From assembly GCA_000467715.1 (NCBI GenBank), contig AJFK01000563.1, positions 1 to 64,000 of the forward strand: DNA of 64,000 nt. The letters are read 5' to 3'. Below, piece by piece: positions 56,944 to 64,000 of this stretch (its first letter is position 1; each line of letters opens with the position of its first letter). Position numbers and translations under genes: made by a program. The stretch is from Hysterium pulicare CBS 123377 (lineage: Eukaryota; Ascomycota; Dothideomycetes; Hysteriales; Hysteriaceae). The notes under the pieces were generated by a model. It was not told where the DNA came from. It worked only from the letters and a program-made list of their open reading frames with translations, and did not search any database.

Positions 56944-59900
56944 CTACTCCTCCACATCTTCCTCTTCCTCCTCATCCTCCTCCATGCCCTCCGCCGCATT
57001 AACCGTAAAAGTCGGCGCCTGGTCCACTCCAGAATAACTATCACAAATCAAATACATAGTCAAGGTATGTTCACCCGGCGACGGAACCACAAATTCCAGC
57101 TTCGTTTTCAAAGACCTGCCAATCGTGACTCTCTTGATCGCGAGTAGATTTTTAGTCTTTTCCTCCCCAACCACCAACCACCAATTCTCCGTCTTATCAG
57201 CCGGGAAAAACGGCGCGTGGACGTCTGTTTTCGGTTCTTCGTCCTCGTCGACTTCGCGCTCGATGGAGATGGCGATGTAGGACGGTGAACCGGAGACAAT
57301 GTCGTCGGGTTCCAGGACTTCGAATTTCATTTCTAGGTTCGGGTAGTATTCGTTTGTGAATTTGGCCGCGTCGGCGAATTGTCGCTGGTCCAAGCCTAAC
57401 TTTTCAACCATTGTGCTGTAGTTCGGGTTCTCCTCCGGATCCATGGCTTCCATGAATTGATCGATATCAGTAATATCGAATTTCTGGAGCGTTTTGACGG
57501 CGTCGTTGTCGAAGTGCGGAATCTGTTTTAGCGGGCTATCTCGATCCCACATGGCTTGTACAACCATCTGTGACATTTCCATGGCGCTCATGGCGTTGAG
57601 ATGACCTTCGGAGGAGAGGACGTCGACGCTGGCGCTGAGAAGGTTGAGGATTTTGCGGAGGATGGTTTCTTGGTCTTTTGCTAGATCAATGGGTAGCTGC
57701 ATACGGGAGAAGTGAGCTTGGAGAAGCACAAAGGTTTTGAATTGTGGTGATTCGTAGCTTGGGTCAGCTAACTTGACGGGAACGCGTTCGTAAATGCGAC
57801 GAAGTATATGATCTTCGTGACGTCTGATTTGAATGTTTTCGAATTCGGTGGCTGATGTGACGATTTCTAGTAACTGCTTGAGCTTGGTTCGGGAGTTAAG
57901 AGATAGTAGGAAGGTCTGCATGGTGATGAAAGAGATGTTGTAGTACGCCGCAATCATGGCAGGGTTTAGGGGCGTGATGCTGTCATCCTCCTCATCCAAT
58001 TCAATAATCTTAGCTTCTGCAAGGTCCTTTAAGGTCGTTTCGACGAGTTCAGAGAGATGTGTACTGAGGCCTTCATGCGAAGTATCTGCGAGACCGTAAT
58101 AGCTGGGATTCGCAATCAAACGGCGGTAGAAGTAGGTATATGTAGTCCAATCGACCGCATCTTGGGTGTTTTCTATCATCGTCGAGCTAATCTCGGCAAC
58201 GAAAGCGTCGTGCAAGTAGACTTGCAAGTGGCTTTCAATCGGTAAGGCCTCAGCCAGAAACTTCTTGTAGTAGTCGCGCTTTACAGCTGGGACTAGAAGG
58301 ACTGCTCTCGCTGATTTATCTTCACCGACTCTGCCGGCTTTGCCAAACATCTGGAGCATCTCGCTGATGGGATAGTCGATGTAGCGGTGCTCGCGGCCTT
58401 CGAAGAATTGAGTACCCATGACGATGACTAGGTAAGCACGACTGTCGATTTCCCAACACGAATCTCGCGAGACAATCATGACCTGTATAGCACCAACTTT
58501 GTACAGATGCTGCACAGCCCGTTTGTCAAAGGGGCTCAGTGCTTCATGAAAATAGCCAATACCATGCGAGATAGACTCCGCAAGAGCTTGTTCATTGATC
58601 TTTTCAAGGATAGGGGCCAAGTCCTCCGCAGGTGCGTTCAGGAAGCGATCCTCATCATCATCGGCGACGCAAGCGGCAAGCAGATCTTGTGCGGTTGAAC
58701 GAACCTGCTTTCGGCTGGAGGCAAAGACCATTGCTGGCTTGTCTGGCGACAGTTGCGTGATATACTGGTACGTCGGCTTAGCCATTGCTAGCATCAACGA
58801 AGGAAAATGCGGTATGGTGAAGGTCTGGATGTTGAGCTCGAGAGGGACTGGCCGGATACCAGGACTGAAATTGAAGATGGTATGCTTGTTCGCTCCTATC
58901 CATTCACCGATATCGCGAGCGTTCGAAAGCGATACGCTTAGCCCAACTATGCGCATTCCGGATCCTTCAATCTGCATTGCCATAGAGTGCATACGAGATA
59001 CAATGGTCTCGTAGATATACCCTCCTTGGCCTCCAATCATATGGAGCGCATCTGCAACGAAGAGAGCGACGGTTTGGACGTTCTTACGGCGCTGCCACTG
59101 TCGTGAGATTACATCCCACTGAGTAGGAGTTGCCAATACGAGGTCACCCTTTTCTAGCAGTCTCAAATCTGCGGTTGTTTCGCCTGTGAGCTTGACGATA
59201 TCCTTGCCTCCACCAATCTTTGACAATCGTTCTTGCCAATTCTTGAATTGATTGTCAACAAGTTCTTGAAAGGGAGCAATATAGACAATCCGCCCATCAG
59301 CATTCTTAGACCAGTGACGCAAGATGGCGAACTCTGCACATATTGTCTTGCCAATTCCTGCAGAAGCTCCCACAAAGACATTGTCATCTGAAGCATAAAG
59401 GGTTTGGAAAACTTGGGTTTGAATCTTGTTGAAACGGCCCAAATCTTCGTATAGAGCTTGGTGCTCCTTCGTCTTTAGAGCGGAAATTGGGAGCGGTTGG
59501 AGGTCGAGAAGGGGTGTATGAGGCGGGAATTTCTCTGGAAGAACAAGCTTCTGGAAGGAAACAGCAACCTTATTTTCTGAATGCATCCACCTATCGGAAA
59601 TGACAGATACGTAGTAATTTGGCGGCATAGGTTCGGTGATAGGGACTGTAAACTCCACGAGATGCTCGTTTGCCTCCCCCTGAGTATAGGTTTTACGCAG
59701 CAGAAATTGATCGTGGAAGAGTATTTCTTCCCCATCGCAATCCTCGACCAATATCCAGAAAGCTTCAGCACCACCGTGCAGCTCATCGTCCCACTCGAAG
59801 TTTGGTGCTATAGTTAGTTCCACGCGAAGCATAGATCTTGTCATTGGCTGAAACTGAGTCTGCACTTCGAGACGAGGGAATTTTTGGACCAGTCCGCACA

Positions 59901-62900
59901 CTAGCCTGCCAGCTTTGGGCATGCCCAAAAGCTCTCCCATCCGAGGAGGATCTAGATCAAAGTAGCTCGACCAAGGAACGTCGATTCTCTCTGCTTTTTG
60001 GATTATGTCCCTAGGACAAGTTGCATTGGGAGCGTTGAATTGCCTTAATGGTGTCATCGTAGGCCACATTCGTTTCTCGGCCATCTTGCACAAATCCAAT
60101 GCTGTCTTCGCTACAGACGACCAACCTTTCTTGAGGCAGATCTCGAAAATAGCACGTAGAATACGTCCGGCAGATTGAGTAACATAAACAAGATCAGCCA
60201 TGAGCGCGAGGCCTTCAAGTTTCAAACGAGAGATGTATGCCTGAAGAAGAACGTTGATCTTAGCTTGAGGCTCTTCGATACCTTCTTTGACGGGTACAGG
60301 GACTCTTCCAAGAAGCTTCGCGAGTTCGAGCTTCTCATCTTGTCGAACAGGAATATACTTAAACTCCTCACTCAAGGCAAATACGCGGAATAGCTCAATC
60401 GTGGTGATCGAGGGCTGGATGTGTTGATTGTATGTCATCATGGAGTTGTGCGTGATGTAGTAGTGAGAAGCTATCCTGCCGAGCTCGGTTGGTGTAAATT
60501 TTCCAGTGCGCTTCTCGTATTTGACGAGATTGCACTTCTCCAGAACAGAGGCTGCTGAATGTATCAAGTCAACTCGCTTTTGCTCCAAGGCAGCATCATC
60601 TTCGTAATCGGCGCCGACGCTGTAAAGTCCTGGTGATCTGAGCATTCGTACGAATAAATATGTGTAGCCCAGCCACTCAACACCTTCATCCCGAGATCGA
60701 ACGTTTCCAAGGACAATTTCCGCGTTCAAATTATCAGCAAGCTTGCTCATAAATTGAGACTCGATCGGAAGTTGCTGGTTGAGAAGCGAAAGATAGTACT
60801 GTAGCTCGGTCTGAGTGGTAATGATTATGCCTTCACCGTACGTATCGTATTGGGGACGACCTGCACGACCGAGCATCTGCAGAACGTCTTGCGGGCTTAA
60901 TTCCACCCAACTACCCTTTTCAGGAGAATACACTGACGTCCCCTTGATGATGACTGTATGGGCAGGAAGATTGACGCCCCACGCCAATGTTGCCGTACAA
61001 ACGAGGACTTGTATGGAGCCGTCGGAGAAGAGATCTTCAACTGTGGTTCGATCCGCTCTCGACATACCAGCATGATGGATACCAAATCCATAAGGCATCA
61101 CGTCCTTCAAGTCAGAATTTTGAACAGTTTCAGATTCTTCTTTCAGAATTTCTCGGCTAGCAGCATCGGTTCGCAGTATTTGTCCAATTGTTTCCAATTC
61201 AAGGGCCTTGTCTCGGATGTATTTGGCAGTTTTCGCGGTTTCTTTTCGAGAATGGACGAAAATGAGCATTTGATTTCGATTTTGTCCCACTTGCTCCAAC
61301 ACTTTCGTATAGCAAACGTCATTCATTGCTTTCAGCTGTTTGATCGCCTTCTTATCTGTAACACCGATGAACTCTTGCTTCAGTGGGCAGGGTCGGAAGG
61401 TTGCGTCGAAATGAAAAAGGCCTTTCTGAGGGTCAACTCGAAGGAAGCTAGCTACATCGCGATAATTTGGAAGTGTGGCACTGAGACCGATCAGCCTGAC
61501 AGGGTCGCCTGTTTGTTCGGTACGACGTATCGTTCGGCTGACAATACTCTCCAGCACTGGGCCTCGATCGTCGTGGAGAAGATGGATTTCGTCGATACAG
61601 ATAAGTCGGACCAGATTTATGTAACTGGTATCAGTCGCTTTTCGAGTGATGACATCGTACTTTTCTGGAGTCGTGACAATAATTTGAGTCTCTGCTATTT
61701 GCTGCTTGGTGAGTTGGCGATCACCAGTAAGCTCAGAAACGCGGATGCCGTACGGCTCCAAACGCTTTCCAAAATTTCCAACTTGTTCTTGTACCAAGGC
61801 TTTGAGAGGGGCAATGTATATGATCTTAAAATCGTCAAGAGCAATTTCACCGGTCTGGGGATTGCGGTGCTTCCCGATCTCTCGAAGCATAGCCAGCATT
61901 GCAACGTTTGTTTTACCAGATCCAGTCGGAGCGCAAATGAGCATATTCCCATCATCCTTGAAAGCGGTCGGGAAACATCTTGTCTGGATGCGGTTCAACT
62001 CCTTTGAAGTGCCAAAGCCTGGTCTCGCCCAGTCAGGTAATTGTGACACTGGCATAAGGTTAGGTTCATTTGCATCCCTCTTCGGTTTCGGTGCTGGAAC
62101 ATGAATCTCTTCGTAGCCTTTGAAAGTTCGCTTGGTGGAGCCTTGAGGCAATTTTACGCTGGGATTGGTCATGAGATGATTTCCTTGGTCGAAGACAAGA
62201 TTTTCCAAATTAATGAGTCGTTTTGGCTGCAGTCCACCAACTAAGCCTCCGTCTTTGGGAGCATCGGCCATCGCAGCATCCTTGGTTTCTGTAGATAGAT
62301 CGATATCCATCAGGTCGATTTTCATTTTCTTGGGGCCAGATGTGCCATTAAGTGTAGCTCCGGTTTCTCGAGCGCGGAGCTCGTTCAGGATGTGTCTATG
62401 GCCCTCAGCGATCATTTCTCGCTCGACTGCGGCCCTCGCGTCTTTATCGTCGGCAGCCCGTCTCCAGCGAGTGACCCAGACGATCTTGTCTCGATTGAGA
62501 ACGAATTTTGAGACGAGTTCGTGTTGCTCATAATCGAACAGTTCCATCAGGTCATTCTCGATCTCGCGCAAGGGCTTCTCTTCGCCATCTTCTCCAACTC
62601 CGGACATGATCTCGAGCGCCTTTTGGGTTTTATCTTGTTGGGTATGTGCGTCCTCATACACTTGACCAATTTGTCTCTGCAGCCAAAACGCATCAATCTC
62701 GTGAGCTGGGATAAATCTCTCCGTTTTCTTCTTACTGCCAGTGGTATCCGCTACACTAGCATTGATGATCATCTCTTCGTTGTCAGCCATATCGTCATTT
62801 TCTTCTCCGTCTACGGCTGCTCCGCCTGCAGCAGCAGCCTCTTCGGCACCGTTCCGTTCGACGAATGCGTCTCCTTCTTCGTCAGAAGATTCATCTTCAT

Positions 62901-63645
62901 CTCGGACCTCAAACGTCTGGCCAGCGTTTTCATCCTCTTCATCCTCTTCGTCAAACACGACAGCGACACCCTGCTTTTCGTCAATCTCAGCATCGTCTCC
63001 AGCCTCAGCAGCTTCTTCCATTTCTTCATCCTCGTCTTGAGCCTCATAATCTGTGATCTTCTTTCCGAGGTTGACCAGTTCGTTGAACTCTTTCGGACCC
63101 ATGGAAGTACCAAGAATATCGTCAACCTCTTTTTTCTTGTCAAAGTCCTTTAAGCTATCATCTTTGAGATACTCTAGGACAGCGTCTGCGGCACTCCTAG
63201 TGACATGATTCGGGACATCTCCTAAACTCCTTCCAACGATCGTGGTAATTAGATCGTACGTTGCTCTCGTAGCAGGTGTTCGCGGTCTGTATTTCAAGTC
63301 TTCTACAAGAAGATCCTGTTGTGACAGTATGCCAGCTCCCCGTAACTGAGCAGGCTCTCCGCGCTTCCTCTTCCTCTGCTCCCGTTCTAGCACATCTTCA
63401 CCTTCGCGTATGCTCCCTCGCTCTATACCGCTTGGACCCTTCGGTTTCTTTTTCTCTGTCGGCGCGTTTTCCCTCGCTGTGCGCGAACCCATGTCGCGGA
63501 TGTTGATGCGCCCTGCCAGCGACTCTGGATCTCCAGTATTTTCATCTCCTCGGCGAGTGACGAAACGTCGGTCCGCCTGGAGGACCAAATTTGACATAGC
63601 CGCATATTTGAATTGGGCGAGGTTGTTCTCCTTTTTGTCCGCCAT
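56944..63645 (-). CDS. BRR2: Pre-mRNA-splicing DExH helicase BRR2 (U5 snRNP)
   Basis: One uninterrupted ORF, 2233 aa. A long charged N-terminal region (about 1-470, acidic blocks around 200-290) precedes cassette 1: CAPTGSGKTN (575-579), DEIHLLHD, GLSATLPN and HHAGMSRADR, then a Sec63 module. Cassette 2 keeps the fold but has altered motifs: GASAGIGKT (Walker A, Lys1433), DALHM in place of DExH, and GLSVSLSN, i.e. the inactive regulatory cassette of Brr2. A second Sec63 module follows, ending in an acidic tail (GMEEDEEEEEDVEE). Brr2 unwinds U4/U6 to activate the spliceosome in the nucleus. It is intronless, in a window where most genes have several introns. Confidence 0.96.
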   Translation of the reverse strand: MADKKENNLAQFKYAAMSNLVLQADRRFVTRRGDENTGDPESLAGRINIRDMGSRTARENAPTEKKKPKGPSGIERGSIREGEDVLEREQRKRKRGEPAQLRGAGILSQQDLLVEDLKYRPRTPATRATYDLITTIVGRSLGDVPNHVTRSAADAVLEYLKDDSLKDFDKKKEVDDILGTSMGPKEFNELVNLGKKITDYEAQDEDEEMEEAAEAGDDAEIDEKQGVAVVFDEEDEEDENAGQTFEVRDEDESSDEEGDAFVERNGAEEAAAAGGAAVDGEENDDMADNEEMIINASVADTTGSKKKTERFIPAHEIDAFWLQRQIGQVYEDAHTQQDKTQKALEIMSGVGEDGEEKPLREIENDLMELFDYEQHELVSKFVLNRDKIVWVTRWRRAADDKDARAAVEREMIAEGHRHILNELRARETGATLNGTSGPKKMKIDLMDIDLSTETKDAAMADAPKDGGLVGGLQPKRLINLENLVFDQGNHLMTNPSVKLPQGSTKRTFKGYEEIHVPAPKPKRDANEPNLMPVSQLPDWARPGFGTSKELNRIQTRCFPTAFKDDGNMLICAPTGSGKTNVAMLAMLREIGKHRNPQTGEIALDDFKIIYIAPLKALVQEQVGNFGKRLEPYGIRVSELTGDRQLTKQQIAETQIIVTTPEKYDVITRKATDTSYINLVRLICIDEIHLLHDDRGPVLESIVSRTIRRTEQTGDPVRLIGLSATLPNYRDVASFLRVDPQKGLFHFDATFRPCPLKQEFIGVTDKKAIKQLKAMNDVCYTKVLEQVGQNRNQMLIFVHSRKETAKTAKYIRDKALELETIGQILRTDAASREILKEESETVQNSDLKDVMPYGFGIHHAGMSRADRTTVEDLFSDGSIQVLVCTATLAWGVNLPAHTVIIKGTSVYSPEKGSWVELSPQDVLQMLGRAGRPQYDTYGEGIIITTQTELQYYLSLLNQQLPIESQFMSKLADNLNAEIVLGNVRSRDEGVEWLGYTYLFVRMLRSPGLYSVGADYEDDAALEQKRVDLIHSAASVLEKCNLVKYEKRTGKFTPTELGRIASHYYITHNSMMTYNQHIQPSITTIELFRVFALSEEFKYIPVRQDEKLELAKLLGRVPVPVKEGIEEPQAKINVLLQAYISRLKLEGLALMADLVYVTQSAGRILRAIFEICLKKGWSSVAKTALDLCKMAEKRMWPTMTPLRQFNAPNATCPRDIIQKAERIDVPWSSYFDLDPPRMGELLGMPKAGRLVCGLVQKFPRLEVQTQFQPMTRSMLRVELTIAPNFEWDDELHGGAEAFWILVEDCDGEEILFHDQFLLRKTYTQGEANEHLVEFTVPITEPMPPNYYVSVISDRWMHSENKVAVSFQKLVLPEKFPPHTPLLDLQPLPISALKTKEHQALYEDLGRFNKIQTQVFQTLYASDDNVFVGASAGIGKTICAEFAILRHWSKNADGRIVYIAPFQELVDNQFKNWQERLSKIGGGKDIVKLTGETTADLRLLEKGDLVLATPTQWDVISRQWQRRKNVQTVALFVADALHMIGGQGGYIYETIVSRMHSMAMQIEGSGMRIVGLSVSLSNARDIGEWIGANKHTIFNFSPGIRPVPLELNIQTFTIPHFPSLMLAMAKPTYQYITQLSPDKPAMVFASSRKQVRSTAQDLLAACVADDDEDRFLNAPAEDLAPILEKINEQALAESISHGIGYFHEALSPFDKRAVQHLYKVGAIQVMIVSRDSCWEIDSRAYLVIVMGTQFFEGREHRYIDYPISEMLQMFGKAGRVGEDKSARAVLLVPAVKRDYYKKFLAEALPIESHLQVYLHDAFVAEISSTMIENTQDAVDWTTYTYFYRRLIANPSYYGLADTSHEGLSTHLSELVETTLKDLAEAKIIELDEEDDSITPLNPAMIAAYYNISFITMQTFLLSLNSRTKLKQLLEIVTSATEFENIQIRRHEDHILRRIYERVPVKLADPSYESPQFKTFVLLQAHFSRMQLPIDLAKDQETILRKILNLLSASVDVLSSEGHLNAMSAMEMSQMVVQAMWDRDSPLKQIPHFDNDAVKTLQKFDITDIDQFMEAMDPEENPNYSTMVEKLGLDQRQFADAAKFTNEYYPNLEMKFEVLEPDDIVSGSPSYIAISIEREVDEDEEPKTDVHAPFFPADKTENWWLVVGEEKTKNLLAIKRVTIGRSLKTKLEFVVPSPGEHTLTMYLICDSYSGVDQAPTFTVNAAEGMEEDEEEEEDVEE

Positions 63646-64000
63646 GTTGAAGGAGTCTGTAGGATACTCTAGGGAAACGGTGAGGGCTAGTTTGGCTTTG
63701 AGGTTGAAAAGGCCGGTAGTGCAGTAGAGGAGAATGCAGCCGGAGCTAGGCGTCTACAGGAGCGGCCGATGGAGAGAGGTGTGAGGCAGAGTGATGAATT
63801 GCGGTTGTGAGACAACCATGAATTCTCGTCCTGTCGTTGCCTTCAAGTAAATAAATTCTACATCTGAGCTCGGACCAGTCGCGCTTGCCCAGTTTGGCTT
63901 AGCTCGTTCTTCGTTGCAGGCCGAGTGAACGATTGTACCGATTTAGACAAACATTGGTAGCAGATTTAGACACCATTATCAAGAACTGTTTCTCAGTATT
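63646..64000. promoter_or_regulatory. BRR2 upstream region
   Basis: 355 bp to the window edge; no further gene seen. Confidence 0.35.

Noticed and set aside
60958-62007. 349-codon open frame antisense to BRR2
   Set aside because: Shadow of the helicase coding sequence, spanning its conserved motifs in reverse.
1-64000. CRISPR arrays, rRNA genes and tRNA genes
   Set aside because: No regularly spaced repeats or cloverleaf-type sequences were seen by eye; a tRNAscan run would be needed to exclude a tRNA in the intergenic regions.

Overview
The window is nuclear DNA of a filamentous ascomycete (Pezizomycotina). The evidence is short 48-70 bp GT..AG introns with CTAAC/CTGAC branch sites, a Zn2Cys6 regulator and a C2H2 regulator each with a fungal-type effector region, a UstYa/DUF3328 relic, a YPLD-type oxodicarboxylate carrier and a BRR2 splicing helicase. 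I could not place it to class or species. All gene models were spliced by hand from conserved protein motifs, and every coding model given without a frameshift sums to a multiple of three.

Region A (about 0.3-28 kb) is the notable part: a catabolic gene cluster. In order it holds a beta-hydroxyacid dehydrogenase, an NmrA-like oxidoreductase, a two-domain 3-oxoacid CoA-transferase, a maleylacetate reductase, a thiolase, a bacterial-type carboxymuconate-cycloisomerase-like lyase, a divergent homogentisate-dioxygenase-like protein, a class III (CaiB/SUGCT-like) CoA-transferase, an oxodicarboxylate mitochondrial carrier, a C2H2 transcription factor, a P450 and an MFS transporter. Together they form a ring cleavage -> maleylacetate -> 3-oxoadipate -> 3-oxoadipyl-CoA -> succinyl-CoA + acetyl-CoA route, with import, a mitochondrial carrier and a regulator. 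The ring-cleaving enzyme is of the HGD family instead of an intradiol dioxygenase, and no fumarylacetoacetase or maleylacetoacetate isomerase is present, so this is not the ordinary Phe/Tyr pathway. The same 8-mer, CCCCACAT (core GTGGGG on the other strand), lies perfectly conserved nine times in the intergenic regions of this cluster, including the regulator's own upstream region. It is a candidate operator for the clustered C2H2 factor.

Region B (28.5-42.2 kb) begins with a frameshifted carboxylesterase and a broken UstYa-like gene. It continues with housekeeping genes: a Tpa1/Ofd1 oxygenase, a thiamine-pyrophosphate carrier (Tpc1), a gamma-butyrobetaine-dioxygenase-like enzyme, an unknown protein and a GNAT acetyltransferase. 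It ends with an HD-domain (cyanamide-hydratase-like) pseudogene with three in-frame stops.

Region C (42.5-50.1 kb) holds a Zn2Cys6 regulator, an arylsulfotransferase-fold protein, an NCS1 permease and a DHA1-type MFS transporter. The intergenic region shared by the arylsulfotransferase-like gene and the permease carries four CCGCGG palindromes beside GATA sequences. A tandem repeat and a large dyad precede the MFS gene.

Region D (50.8-64 kb) holds a secreted RNase T2, an AT-rich repeat-decay zone containing a 195 bp solo LTR with a perfect 5 bp target-site duplication, a NAPE-PLD-like metallo-beta-lactamase protein, a GST-like protein, and the 2233-residue intronless BRR2 helicase.
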